A stretch of 64,000 nt of DNA from Gigaspora margarita (Eukaryota > Glomeromycota > Glomeromycetes > Diversisporales > Gigasporaceae), in contig WTPW01001238.1 of the NCBI GenBank assembly GCA_009809945.1, positions 40,117 to 104,116 of the forward strand, read 5' to 3'. Positions 33,973 to 45,736 of this stretch are shown piece after piece (position 1 is the first letter of the stretch; every line of letters starts with the position of its first letter). Made by a program: the position numbers and the translations under genes. The notes below the pieces were generated by a model. The model saw only the letters and a program-made list of their open reading frames with translations, ran no database searches and had not been told where the DNA came from.

Positions 33973-36479
33973 TATGTAATAGTAGTAAGGGTTTCTAAGG
34001 AAAAAAAAAGAATTGTATATAGTGAATAATTAAACAAATATTTTTTTTTAGTAAAAGGAAAAAAACGGACGATTTATTATTATTATTATTATTATTTTTA
34101 AGAAGAAAGCAAAAACTTTTTTTTTTAAAAAAAGATCAATTGTTGAGGGTACGTATAATTAGTTTACAATTTACGATTGTAATAAATATCCAAATTATAT
34201 ATATATATAAAGTTATTATTATAAAGTTACAGTATATACTTTATTTTACAGTATTAATTTATTTTTTTTACAGTAACTCACGTTTACATGTCATGCATGT
34301 ATCAAAATGATATTAAAAAGGGTATAGCATACGTATCATATATTATTAAAAGTCATCTTTTCGAAAAAATGCATTATGTTTTTTTAATGCCTGAATTATT
34401 TTCCTAAATAAAACGAATTAATGTATTTTTTTTAAAAGAAAATTTAATTTTTATTGTCCAATGTGTGACATTTTGTGTTCTGTTGATTTGTATTAAATTC
34501 TGAAAAAAGAAATCAAAATTTGAAAGTATTGTAGATTCTTTATTCTTTTGCTAATCTATCATTTTCATTATTTTTTCAAGACCTAACTAAATGCTAAGTC
34601 CTTCCAAATACGAAGAAACAAAAAAAAAAAAATACAAAAATGAACCATTCAAAGTATTATCGATCAATGATGAAAAAAATGTAGTGATTCTTTAATTCTT
34701 TTCAATCCGAAACTATTTAATTTGCGATTTCAAAGTTGGTATAAAAGAAATATGGCATTTAAATAAATATTTATATATAGTATATATATAATATGTATTT
34801 ATATGTTTCTATATATATATATATATATATATTAATTCGGATATTCTTGGAGTCGCCGGATGTATTATTATTTGCAATTAAAATTTGCATGCTGAAAGAA
34901 ATAATTAGAATAGGTTTATTGGAATTTTTGATAAAGTAAAAAAAAGAACAAATCAATTATATAATTTAATCAATTATATAATTTAATAAATTATATAATT
35001 TAAATTCCATTTATGAGTATAAAATTAATTATTATGAAATATTATTGAATTTAGGAAGTAACTTTGAAATAATAAACTTATTAAGTAAATAAGTAATGTA
35101 CACGCACAAGTTTTTAACATTAATGAAAAATAAGATACGTAATGACCTATGTTTTGGTCATTTTTATTTAATTTATTTAAAGGGTAATATACGTTTTCTT
35201 AACGTTAATAATATATTTCTTATGATCATCATGATCATTACACAAAAAATTTGTCTATTCGACATTTATATAGGGCTATACGTACACTTAACCACGGTAA
35301 AATCTTAAAATCTGCAAATAACATTTCACACAACTCATTCATGATTATATATTGATATTAAAATTTGATAACTTATGATAATACAACAAAAGCATGGACG
35401 AAATTATCAACGACAATAAAGCCACTTTAACTCGTCCTGCAATGTCTAATTACTTTAAGATATTACTTATTGAAAAAACTCATTTCACGACGAAATATAT
35501 CACGTGAAATTTTGAACTTTAAGGGGCGGGTAAATTCAATATACGATCTACATACTGCATAAATTACATTCTCATTTACCCCGCTTTAGCGATCCCCTTA
35601 TTAAGTGTGTACAGTAGTGTTGCATCATATGGGCAATCCGGCTTGCATGAAAAATTTTTTTCACCGGCAGTGCCTTGCGTGATTTACTATAATAGTATTT
35701 GCCGATGAAAAGTTTAACGACATATTTTGTCTGCATGATTCCAAAAGAGAAATAATCCTTCAAGGTATCGTGATCAATTTCAGGCTAAACGACCATCAAT
35801 ACATAGAGATCACCATCATTCAATATGTTTGTCGTCGTTCCGTTGGATTTTTTTACACATAACGAAGAATTAAGACGTTTAAGAGAACGAAAAGTGTGAA
35901 TGGTAATTGCATATTTGGACTTACTAACTGATTATTTGTGTATTTTAGCATTTGTTAGTCATATTGTGATTAATGTGATAAATTTGTTTGTACTAAAAAT
36001 AAAGACGATCTTAAAGAAACGGGAGCTTGCAAATGCATTTCAAATAATGCGAAGGATGTTCCCAAACACCTCCTTCATTGTATCAGGATAAATTATTAAT
36101 TAGTCGGAAATTGAATAAAAAATTGATCGTGATTATCGCTTAACAAAAAAAACCTGGAGTTGTGGCCACCAATTTATTTTCATAGAGCTGTGCTGATTGG
36201 CTAAACTCATCATTGATAAAGTAATTAAAGGGATTGCTCAAGCTAAATTACTCTTTCATTTTATTGTTATTATTTTTTCATAATCAAAAAGACCGTTGTC
36301 GATACCAAAAATTATTATGCTAGTTTTCATGCAAGACCCTTATAACAATAAAAAACGTTCAGAATTTAGTACTCAAAGAATAAAACATGCTAGCTTCTAG
36401 CTTTTAATTATATTACAATGTATATAACTATTTCATCGATTTTTTGTTTACCCAATACAAAAGAAAAAATTTATTTTTT
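33973..36479. other. Gene-poor stretch with microsatellites and unrecognised short frames
   Basis: An ATT trinucleotide run lies at 34074-34098 and an AT run at about 34810-34832. TATATAATTTAATNAATTATA repeats lie at 34955-35003. Between 35320 and 36110 base composition is more balanced, with small open frames (for example 35826-35900 plus, 35572-35763 minus, and 35900-36091 plus with one hydrophobic segment). None matches a family I know. They may be exon remnants. Confidence 0.4.
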
Positions 36480-36852
36480 ATATGGTGCAAGACATCTATA
36501 CTCAATGGTTACACAAGATGTTTCAATTTTTCAACTTTTTATCTAAGAAGTTTTAAAAAAAATCTGACCAGTAACTTTATAGAGCTATATCAGCTCTACA
36601 TATATGCCAAATATCTTTTCAAAATCTCATCATTGTAAAAAGTTTTAGCGATTTGAAAAATTAAATTATATATATAAATTTATATATTTATATATAAATT
36701 TTAATTTTCAAATCGCTCAGTGATGAGATTTTGAAAAGATATTTGACATATATGTAGAGCTGATATAGCTCTATAAAGTTACTGGCCAGATTTTATTTGA
36801 AAAATTGAAACACCTCGTGTAATTGTTGAGTATAGATGTCTTGCATCATATG
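36480..36852. mobile_element. Foldback element
   Basis: Nearly perfect palindrome centred near 36675. TATGGTGCAAGACATCTATA, CAGTAACTTTATAGAGCTAT, CAGCTCTACATATATG and AAAATCTCATCA on the left recur in reverse complement on the right, around an AT-rich centre. No coding sequence. Confidence 0.85.
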
Positions 36853-36895
36853 TCGTATATATATTTATTAAAAATATATATATGGGTTGTAGAAT

Positions 36896-37055
36896 TAATA
36901 CCTTAATTTTAATCGCTCATATCCTGATGAATTCGAAGCAATTCTCATGATTTAATAGTCAAAAGAAGCTCAAGACTAAGCTTTCTTTTGACCATTAAAG
37001 TATGAAATAGCTTCAAAATTCATCGAGATATGGGCGGTAAAAGTTAAGGCATTAA
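36896..37055. mobile_element. Short foldback element
   Basis: TACCTTAATTTTAATCGCTCATATCCTGATGAATT pairs with AATTCATCGAGATATGGGCGGTAAAAGTTAAGGCA (described as two 20-base blocks each side). About 160 bp. An inner inverted pair is AGTCAAAAGAA/TTCTTTTGACC. Confidence 0.65.
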
Positions 37056-37480
37056 ATTTTTTCGAAATGTCAATCTGCTTGATTTCCATTGACGGCAGCC
37101 CATATTATTAATATGGTGTTGCTGTAATGATTGTGTAGTCAATTATGGCCGCTACTGCAATGATAAGTTATTCGTGAAATTATTAAAAGGGTTGGCTAGA
37201 GACAAAGTTTCGTTAGTCAAGGTTTCAGTTATTAATGTCTTGGGAGCTAAAGTTTTAGATAATTGTGCAATCGCCTGTTTTTTTCTTGAAAGATGAAAAG
37301 AGATAGTCGCAATCTTTATTTCAATTAATCGTAGTATCTGAGCGTTACTTCTATTTTTTCAATCGGTGAGTTAATATGCATAAATTGAAAAAATGCGCAT
37401 AGCATATAAATTGATTCATTTTATTTATGCAAGTAGTAAAAAAAGCAAAAAATAATGATAATAGCATCATATCGATAACA
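37056..37480. other. Intergenic, nothing recognised
   Basis: No gene or repeat was identified. The right end leads into the 3' flank of the copy C gene. Confidence 0.4.
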
Positions 37481-37656
37481 TTTGTTTCTTAGAACCGAAC
37501 TATGCAATGAATTCGCAAAACATTTAGTCGAATAAACATTTTTGGTTTAACCATTTTAAATGAAATGTCAAAAAAAAGTTTTTTAATTGCGGAATGATAG
37601 CATAAAATTATAATCAGTGAATAAATAATTACACAAAAAGAATAATATTGTATACT

Positions 37657-37760
37657 TCTGGAATTAAGCACCCTTTTTGCATGTATGTTGACCAGATCAT
37701 TATGATGCAGGTCAAATTTGTCATAGTGCAGGCCAGGGATGCTTATTATCGGAGGTGAAG
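37657..37760. mobile_element. MITE inserted into the 3' end of Zn2Cys6 copy C
   Basis: TATACTT (left) and AGTATACT (right) flank a segment with weak inverted ends GGAATTAAGCACCC and GGGATGCTTATTATCGG. The segment is missing from copies A and B at the matching position. Its ends resemble the 39416 MITE (AATATAAGCACCC). Confidence 0.6.
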
Positions 37761-38434
37761 TATACTGTATTATTATTAATAGGTGTGTTATCTATAAAAT
37801 TATTATCGTTTTGCATAATAAATCCAGTATTGGTGCATGGTTGATAAGAAAAGGGATCGACTTCTTGATAAGCATAGGCGGTTTTTTTTTCACAGTAATC
37901 AGAATAAAGAGTAACGTTTTCAATATTATCTGATTGTTGAATGGGGTATCCAGACAGAGATAGAGTCGATGCATGGCCCTGCACAGGATTAGGGGACATA
38001 GAATATAGCATAGATGTTCCATCAAAGTCATTTTCAACATTGTTGAGAATATGGACCTGTTCTGGGTCATAGAATTCAGTAACACCATATGGTTGTTGTT
38101 GAGGATATCCAAATAGAGATAGGGTCGATAAATGACCTTGCGCGGGATTAGTGATCATGGAAGGTAGCACAGATGTTCCATCATAGTAATTTTCAGAACC
38201 GTTAGAAGCATTGAACTGTACTGCGTGTTTACCATCCGTCTTCGGTCCACGTTTTTTACCCGAATCAATAAAAGTACATTCAAGATTACGTAGTGTACAA
38301 CGCTCACAAGTTGCTCCTCCAGAACATTTTGCATGTTTTTCCTTGCAATTTGTACACGCCCTAGTTACATAAAAACCTCGTCGCTGTCGTTGTTGCTGTT
38401 TTTGTTGTTGTTGTTGTTGACGTGGAAAAGACAT
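37721..38434 (-). CDS. Zn(II)2Cys6 zinc-cluster protein, copy C
   Basis: 237 residues, starting at the same GATCAATTATG context as copies A and B. The N-terminus is a long Gln run (residues 6-17). The zinc cluster is intact: Cys 27, 30, 37, 43, 46 and 53 (CX2CX6CX5CX2CX6C), followed by KKRGPK. The two tandem units after the cluster are present (PSMITNPAQGHLSTLSLFG and YSMSPNPVQGHASTLSLSG). The end differs from copies A and B: a MITE of about 100 bp (37657-37760) begins inside the last codons, so the final dozen residues and the stop come from the MITE. The ancestral last codons and stop can still be traced downstream near 37582-37600. Probable fungal transcription regulator; whether it is expressed is unknown. 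It is clearly more diverged from A and B than they are from each other. Confidence 0.85.
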   Translation of the reverse strand: MSFPRQQQQQQKQQQRQRRGFYVTRACTNCKEKHAKCSGGATCERCTLRNLECTFIDSGKKRGPKTDGKHAVQFNASNGSENYYDGTSVLPSMITNPAQGHLSTLSLFGYPQQQPYGVTEFYDPEQVHILNNVENDFDGTSMLYSMSPNPVQGHASTLSLSGYPIQQSDNIENVTLYSDYCEKKTAYAYQEVDPFSYQPCTNTGFIMQNDNNFIDNTPINNNTVYFTSDNKHPWPAL

Positions 38435-38600
38435 AATTGATCAAATGGTGTAATAATTAATCAACAAATATTATTATAGATGCGGATGTTGGCGACAACA
38501 GGGAGCTTTGTAGTTTTAATTAAAAGGTATGAACAAAGAAAGGTATATTCAATACATAAAACTTTATGTATTATTATTTAATAAAAATACTAATATTTAT
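38435..38600 (-). promoter_or_regulatory. Upstream region of Zn2Cys6 copy C
   Basis: Shares CCAACATCCGC.TCTATAATA, AATATTTGTTGATTAATTA and TTGTTCATACCTTTTAATTA with the copy B upstream region. Candidate promoter or 5' UTR. Confidence 0.45.
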
Positions 38601-39314
38601 TTTTTGAACTTTGAACTCAATGAAATATAAACTTATCGTAATTTTATATTTAGTATATAGTGAAGTGATCTACATGTAGTGTGTCACTATCATCATGCAA
38701 TCATGCATTTAACCCAATAAAATCATAAGTATTATTTGGAATTTCCAAATGATAATCGGTTGCACAATTGATAAATGTTTTTTTTTTCCTTTTTTTATAG
38801 TCGTCTGACCTACTTTACTGTGTAATCTGCGTAACTTTTGCGCTTTGCACTGCGCCAGTGAAAAAAAAGTGATCAAAACACGTGCCAGTAATAAATACCG
38901 GGTAATTTGGATAAAATGGTCTTTGTAATAAATTTTCGCAAGGAATTTTTTTTGCTAGACCGCAAAAGGTATTTTTTAGTGTCACGGTGATGAACGATAT
39001 GTGGCATACTGGTGTTACTATCGGAAAAAGAGCATAAGGTCATTCGCCAATATAGTCTCAGACAGGGTTGGCATCAGTGGAATTCGGTCAATGGAAATCT
39101 GTCCGATATCCAGTGTCCGAATTGTCCGATCAAAAGCAATGGACATAGGATTGGACATAAGATCGGACTTTTGATTAAATCGGGTTATATTATTGGCCAT
39201 TATCATAACATGTGACAATCAACTAATAAAATTATGCTTATAATAATAAGTTAATTATAATAGTTATAAATGTTCGTATTGTGAAACTCATGAATAAGCC
39301 ATTTTATTAACGAG
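38601..39314. other. Intergenic with a possible degenerate hAT end
   Basis: No gene seen. CAGGGTTGGCATCAGTGG near 39062 resembles a hAT terminus, and GTCCGAT/ATCGGAC words follow to 39170, but no partner end or duplication was found. Confidence 0.35.
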
Positions 39315-39350
39315 ATAGCTGCGTGATGCCATCGCGCGAAACCAGGAACG
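39315..39350 (-). repeat. Helitron-like 3' terminus (hairpin repeat family)
   Basis: GATAGCTGCGTGATGCCATC: stem GCGTGAT/ATCGCGC with a 3-base loop, then GAAACCAGGAACG. Confidence 0.55.
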
Positions 39351-39415
39351 GAAGACCTTGATAGTGGTTAAACTTAAATGTTTAATGTGTTAAAGAAATA
39401 TACAGTTTATTATTA

Positions 39416-39525
39416 CCGTAAAGTCCCGAATATAAGCACCCCAAGACTGGGTTTTTTGAAAGTGTTGTTTAATTTCAGTAACTTTGAAATACTTTCCAGG
39501 GTTGCTTATATTCGGGACTTTACGG
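39416..39525. mobile_element. Tc1-like MITE, 110 bp, TA duplication
   Basis: Ends CCGTAAAGTCCCGAATATAA and the same in reverse at the right, followed by GCACCC/GCAACCC. TA lies on both sides. Near-perfect terminal inverted repeats suggest a recent insertion. Confidence 0.85.
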
Positions 39526-39958
39526 TAACTCAATTAGCCATATTAGAGAAAGGAAATTCAATCCTTCTTTGTCATTTTTAGTAATAATTATTTATTATAT
39601 AACAGTCAACTTATCAATGTTTTAATTTCAATAAATTATTACGGTCGTTAAATAATTTTATAAAATATTTTCTTTGCAGTGAATAAATTATTAAGTTCGT
39701 TAAGTATTTCTATAAACTCTTTTTTTTCATTAATAAAATATTTTAAATTGTTAATAATTTTTCAAAAAAAGGACAATCAAGATTATAAAGAACAAACGAG
39801 AAATGACACATAATTATATACATAATATCATAGCTGCTGATTAAATTAATTTAATGTTTTTAATTGAATATGTGCTAAATGGATTTGGAATCAACTTTAA
39901 GTTAATTCAAAATTCTTTACTGATTTAAGTGAATCTAAAATTTCATTTCAACATAGTG

Positions 39959-40134
39959 TATTTAGAATCAACTTACATTGATTCTAAATCTGCCAAGATT
40001 CTATTCTAACATACAATATATATGCATGCCAGTACAACGAATACATATTTAGAATTAACTTACATTGATTCTAAATCTACCAAGATTCTATTCTAACGTA
40101 TAATATATATGCATGCCAGTACAACGAATACATA
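39959..40134 (+). repeat. Tandem duplication of 88 bp
   Basis: The block from ATTTAGAATCAACTTACATT to ACAACGAATACAT occurs twice in direct succession with only a few differences. Confidence 0.85.
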
Positions 40135-41277
40135 TTTATTGTTATTATTATTATTGATAAATTATGTTGATATAGCATGATTCATAAACACAAATATAAT
40201 CAATTCTTATATTCAAATAATTCATTGTTTATGCCAAGAAACATGGCGATTATAAAAAATTTGGAAGGCAAATTTGGGGATCAGCATTATGATTTTACGA
40301 ATCTTATTATAGAAATAGCAGGTGGATCAAAAATCAATAATACAGATATAGAATCAAATCTTCTGAATTGGAATCTTCTAATATATAGAATGGCAATCAA
40401 GATTAACAATTAAATAATGATTATGAGAAAATAAATTATGAATCAGGTATTGCATTTTAAAAGTCAGACTAACAATTTTATGCAACACAAAATTGAAGAG
40501 AAAATATTATTTTTGATGTAAAGATGTATCATGCGAATTTTCTATACATTCACACCCTTGTCTCACCATATGCATTTATCATATCCAATAATATGCAAGA
40601 TTTTGTATACAAATGCTATTTAATTTGCAATATAAGCATACACTACATAAAATTTTTAATGCTACTCCATTCCTGGTATTTATATATTTAGTTGACTAAA
40701 CCAGTTTTTCAAAAATCAACTGACTTAGCTAGCTAAGTTGACTAAGTCGACTAACATCAAATTAACAAATATATATGCAATAACATAAATTAATTTCTTT
40801 ATGTGGATTTCGCATTTGTCATTAGATATATCATCAGACATCAGTTATTTATCTGAATGGTTTTGTGCAAATTATTGGACATTGTTTGTTGACAACTATA
40901 AATTTTTTACAAAAGTCTAAATTTTATCCAACACTTTTTTATATTTTTTTGACAAGACTTAATAGTTAAAAAATCAGTCTTTATTGTATAAACTAAGTGC
41001 AACAAACATGTTTGCTAGTATTATATTGAATGTATTAATATTTTGATTATAAATTATCTGTAAAACAAATCTTATTGTAATAGATTATAGCAATTTATAA
41101 AATTGGAGTATTATAACTAACTATGAAATGTATTATTTACTTGCTTTTTTTTTTAAGATATTTTTACTATAAAATTATATAGATAATGTATCCCCTACTA
41201 AGACGCAGTCTGCATCATTAAATTTAATTTGTGTTACACTTTTAACCAAATATAGTTAGATATTTAAAAATTCTTGC
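40135..41277. other. Gene-poor stretch with one unrecognised open frame
   Basis: A 78-codon frame from an ATG at 40177 to 40413 (plus) contains no domain I recognise and no codon signal beyond composition. The rest is AT-rich. ACTAAGTTGACTAAGTCGACT-type words occur at about 40685-40755. Confidence 0.4.
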
Positions 41278-41285
41278 CCTCCACC

Positions 41286-41709
41286 TAGGGCTATTAACAG
41301 AGTAGTGTGGAGCATATTCTGCCAGAGTAAACATCAAAACCACACCACATTGGAGGCCGCAACTCCAGATTATACTCCATAATTTGCTCCAAACTGTCAC
41401 TTCAAACTAAATTTTATAACATATTAAAATCTATTTTCTAAATTGCAATATATATTTAAATATCTAGAACAAACTCTATTAAATGCTACAATGTTAATTA
41501 ATTTGATTAATTTTATTTTCATTGTACAACAATTAGCAATAATATTTGTATTTTTAATCCAGAGCAGTATTAGCAGTAACTCTAGAGTATAAACCACTCT
41601 GTTTTCTTTTTACATTAATCTGGAATGGTGCAATGTCTAAACCACACTGGCATGAAGTGGTTTATACTCCTAGCTTACTCCAGAGTATTATGTTCCATTA
41701 ACAGCCCTA
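41286..41709. mobile_element. hAT-type MITE
   Basis: Ends TAGGGCTATTAACAG and CATTAACAGCCCTA. The 8-bp flanks CCTCCACC (41278-41285) and CCTCCGCC (41710-41717) match at 7 of 8 positions. Subterminal AGAGTA..ACTCCAGA words repeat. No transposase. Confidence 0.75.
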
Positions 41710-41852
41710 CCTCCGCCTCCCCTACCCATTCACTCTTGAAAAAATTATTATTTGCCACTGACCCTTGAGATTTTCAAACTCTGAAATAAAGGTCAGGTTT
41801 TGTGTTCCCACAAAAATGGTCAGGTTATTATGAAAATTCAAACTCTGACAGA

Positions 41853-42210
41853 CTGGGTTCGGATTGGGTTCATTTGGACCAAGATCGTGTTCAAATGAAC
41901 CAAGATCGGGTTCAAATGAACCTAAGTCGAGTTCATTTGAACCAATACCGGTTCATTTGAACCGATACCAGGTTCAAGAACCAAGATCAGGTTCAAATAA
42001 ACCAAGTCGGATTCATTGGAACAAAGACCGGATTCATTTGAACCAATACCGGGTTCATTTGAACCAAGTCGGGTTCATTTGAACAAGGTCGGGTTCATTT
42101 GAACCAAGACTGGGTTAAATTGAACCGATCGGGTTCATTTGAACCAAGACCGGGTTCATTCGAACCAAGGCCAGGTTTATTTGAACCAAGATCGAGTTCA
42201 TTTGAACCCA
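41853..42210. repeat. Minisatellite of about 21 bp, unit centred on GGTTCAAATGAACC
   Basis: About 16 units of GGGTTCATTTGAACCAAGACC. Each unit contains the palindrome GGTTCAAATGAACC, so the array reads similarly on both strands. An open frame inside it is incidental. Confidence 0.9.
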
Positions 42211-42398
42211 GATAAAAAAAATTAGAAACCTCAACCTGAGGCAACGCCCGGGCCTTCGAACTAGTTTAATAAGAGGATTGATTAGATGTTATCAATATAA
42301 TTTTATAATAAGAAATATCAAAAAACAATTATAAGTAATGCACTTCATAGTTAGTCAAAGTACTTTAATTTTATAATTATAAAGTGTATGTTTTTATA

Positions 42399-42557
42399 CG
42401 GTTGAACAACCCTAATCCTGTATGCATGGTAGGAGGTTATCGGATTTGAAATCATTATAAACTACTGTATTAGATTCATATAGCAGAAACGGACTTGGTA
42501 GATTAATTCTTTAACAGGTTATCAGTTTTGACAGGGTCGGTTTTGGGAGTTCAACTG
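42399..42557. mobile_element. pogo-like MITE relic with TA flanks
   Basis: CGGTTGAAC.. and ..GTTCAACTG ends with TA outside. The interior matches the 45.74-kb element (TATGCATGGT, AGGTTATCGGATTTGAAA, ACGGACTTGGTAGATTAATT). Confidence 0.7.
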
Positions 42558-43916
42558 TATTATCATTTTATGTAAGTTATAGCCTGAATAATAAAATTGA
42601 TTCATTATTTCACAGCTTATAGATACATTCATTTGCTTTTATGCTTGAACATTTACGTTAAAATATGAATCAAATAATAGTTTCTAATTAAATTTTTTTT
42701 TAAAATACTATCAGTGTTGGATTTTTAAAATAATAATAAATTAAAATATATAAGGGGCGACAAATATTTTAATCTTTTTATACCATAAAAGATTAAAAAT
42801 TTAGTGATATATATTTCGATTATGTTTTTCCTTCAATAATCTAATCGTTATGTTATATACAATAAAAATATTTTAGGCACTTATGTTGATTAATATTAAT
42901 TTAAACAATAGTTAACTATCTATATAACGGATTTTTAGGTCTTATAATTAATTTTTTTGTAAATTCCTTTATTTAGCTTTTTTATTAATATTTATATAAC
43001 GGATCTATAATAATTTTAAAAAAATTTTTTAAGTCAATTATATAGGTAGTTGACTGTAAAATTTTTAAAAAGAAATCTATCTTCATATATAAAAAATTGC
43101 TTTATTTTATGTACGTATGTGCATGATAAATTTTAGTTTCTTAACCTTATTTAGAAAACATAAGACTACATATATTACATTTAAATGTGCATGCATTTAC
43201 AAGTAATCACATGAAAAATAAAGAAATTGTCACGGACTATGTAGCTATATTATTAATTAAATTATGCTAATTTTAATGGTAAATACTATATTATAATATA
43301 GATTTTAATTTTATTATAAGTACAATCTTCTACATATAAATAAATTGCAATATAATTAAGGACCAATAGATTATTTTTTTTATTACAATATAATTGGAAA
43401 TTATAAATGCAAGATGTCTGAATTTTTTGTGTACATAAGGTTTTTAAATTTGTCTTGAACGCGGTATCCATACTTAATCTTATCCAATTAATATAGCCCA
43501 ATATTAAGGTTCGAGAAGGCCAATCACCTCTATGGTTTGACTGAGCTCACATGTGTTGGGGAAGCTTCGTTGCACAAAAGTTCACATGAAAAGAAATAAA
43601 TAAAGTACATATATACGTACGTACGTACGCACGCAAGATGCAAACAACTTCTCAGATTCACGTTATACCTGATCTTTATATTTAACTGGATAGCAAAATT
43701 TTTACAAAATTGTTGATGCGTTACAATTTTAAATATGGATAATTTATACCATACCGTAAAATCTCGAAATAACATATATAAGGGTGGAATTACGAATTTT
43801 GGCCCGAATAAGCTTAATTCGGGCCAAGATTCGAAATAACGCCCATGTCCGTTATTTTCAAAAGATCTCCCGCAAATCAAAATACGTAATAGTCATTCCA
43901 TGTTTTAACAATTAAG
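42558..43916. other. AT-rich stretch with two weak MITE candidates
   Basis: About 42907-43061 has a possible inverted pair (AGTTAACTATCTATATAA and TTATATAGGTAGTTGACTG). About 43755-43850 (CGAAATAACATATATAAG..GGCCCGAATAAGCTTAATTC) matches, inverted, 62011-62095, so both are copies of one small element containing a GGCCCGAATtAAGCTT palindrome. No gene was recognised. Confidence 0.5.
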
Positions 43917-43975
43917 CAGCCGAGATATAATGCATGATTGCGGCGCAGACGCAATCATGCATGATATCGAAGGCT
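43917..43975. repeat. Hairpin with perfect 12-bp stem and extended arms
   Basis: TGCATGATTGCG, a 7-base loop GCGCAGA, then CGCAATCATGCA. The pairing extends outward with a few mismatches (GCAGCC.GATAT / ATATCGAAGGCTG). Confidence 0.8.
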
Positions 43976-44025
43976 GATCCATGATGTTTTGATGATGTCG
44001 ACAACAAAAACATGGAATAATTGAT

Positions 44026-44179
44026 TTATTCTCACGGAACCTAATTTTCACCCATGACTTTTTTTTGCCGAAGTTTTCACGGTTGATATTTTCACGGCGG
44101 ACTTAAAATCCGTGAAATATCAGCCGTGAAAATATCAGTAAAAAAGATCATGGGCGAACAATTAGGAGCCGTGGAATAA
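44026..44179. mobile_element. Small palindromic MITE
   Basis: TTATTCTCACGGAACCTAAT on the left pairs with the right end in reverse (TTATTCCACGGCTCCTAATT). Inner arms share CCCATGA and TTTTCACGG.TGATATTTTCACGG. About 154 bp. Confidence 0.7.
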
Positions 44180-45734
44180 GTATAAATAGTCCATGGTGAT
44201 TTGCCAATCTCATATTACTATTTTAGAAATATAAAAAAATGGTATGATTTATCGCACAACAATAAATTGTTACAAAAAATTTACTTTTTTAATGATCTGC
44301 TTATGAATTTAAAAGCATGTTTGCTGTCGTAAACCGGTTTCCAGTTGTTCATAAGTTTTCACTTAATATATTTACATGCATGTTATTTTACCTTTATTAT
44401 TTAATTTCTTATCTATGCCGTAACCTCCATTGTAATAATTTCTCCCAGTTATGTAGAACTTAAGTTTCGGTAAACATTCGTGGGAATAACGACCACTTAT
44501 CCGATTCTCAAAATTTTATCTTTTTGTACATTTAAAGAGCCTTGAATATTTGTATCTCACGTGTATGAATCAACCCCAATTAAATTAAATTAAACTCTAG
44601 TTTTGTTGTATGTGGAACATTACGTATTTGACTCATAAAAATCTTGTAAATTGCACAAGTATATTTCGACAAAAATATATTTTTACAAGCGAAAATTGGA
44701 CATATTAAAATCTTTATTTTTTTCCAAAATATGCATAAACATGTTTCTTTCCTCTGATAAGTCATTATATTAACATGTTTTTCTAACAATACTGCATTTA
44801 ATAATAAATATTCCGGGAGTTAACAAAGAACTTTAACTTTTATTCTTTTTGTATGGCGTAAAAATCGTAAAAATTCTATATATAACAATTGTCCCTATTC
44901 AATCAAATAATAGGAATTTTATTCCTAAATATGTCATTATTAGAGAAATTTAACCGGACTATATGTGCTCAATAAAAGTGCCTAATAAATATGTTGAACG
45001 GGAACAATTGCCTAAATTAAGAGACACTACGTTTCATGAGTATACACAAAGGTTTAATGTGCCACCTTATTCACTTAATTTGCACAATTATCTGTTATTC
45101 GCATGTACGTACGTACGTTATTAACGTTATCCGACGGAAAGACACTAAAAATTATAATATGTACTACCATATTTTTCCTATCATTGCGGAATTATATAAG
45201 AAAGAATTATACGGAATTAATAAATTTAACATGATTAAAATAGGTTAAATGAACGGAACAATCAGCTAATTTTTAAATTATACCATTTTGATCTATATAA
45301 TTGAGATTGCGGTTAGTTCTCATTAGATACGTACGTACAGTACGAACATGAAACATACCAATAAATCGTACACCGGAGAAAGTTATTACTGTTCCGAAAA
45401 TTATGAAAATGGCGTACATTTGTGTATTGTAAAATGTAAAATGAAAACTTGATTTTTATTTTGTACCACAAACTTCATGCATAAATTCTCAACCAATGTT
45501 TTTTTGTGTTTAACCTCATGTATAATTTTAACCTATTATTGGATATGTATCCGGTGGAAACAAAACCGGTCATTCGAGAAAAGGATTTTCATACTGTATG
45601 ACCAGAGATCTATGGGCTACTTTCCTAGAAATAAATGCTTAATTCTTCGTTTTGTATGATATCATGGCGGTGATTTAACGACTTATCATCGGTACTTTAT
45701 TTAGCGAATAAAAACAAATTTCCAGCGATGCTTG
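44180..45734. other. Intergenic, nothing recognised
   Basis: Only short chance open frames. GTACGTACGTA runs at 45102-45118 and near 45329 are simple repeats. Confidence 0.45.
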
Positions 45735-45736
45735 TA

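Noticed and set aside
35572-36091. Possible small gene with one hydrophobic segment
   Set aside because: No homology recognised, no splice pattern convincingly joins the small frames, and the length is near chance for this composition. Mentioned only in the stretch description.
41864-42082. 72-codon frame in the GGTTCAAATGAACC array
   Set aside because: It is a by-product of the minisatellite; the repeat is open in more than one frame.
43530-43880. 116-codon frame, minus strand
   Set aside because: It runs through a MITE copy and a GTACGTAC microsatellite, with no recognisable domain.
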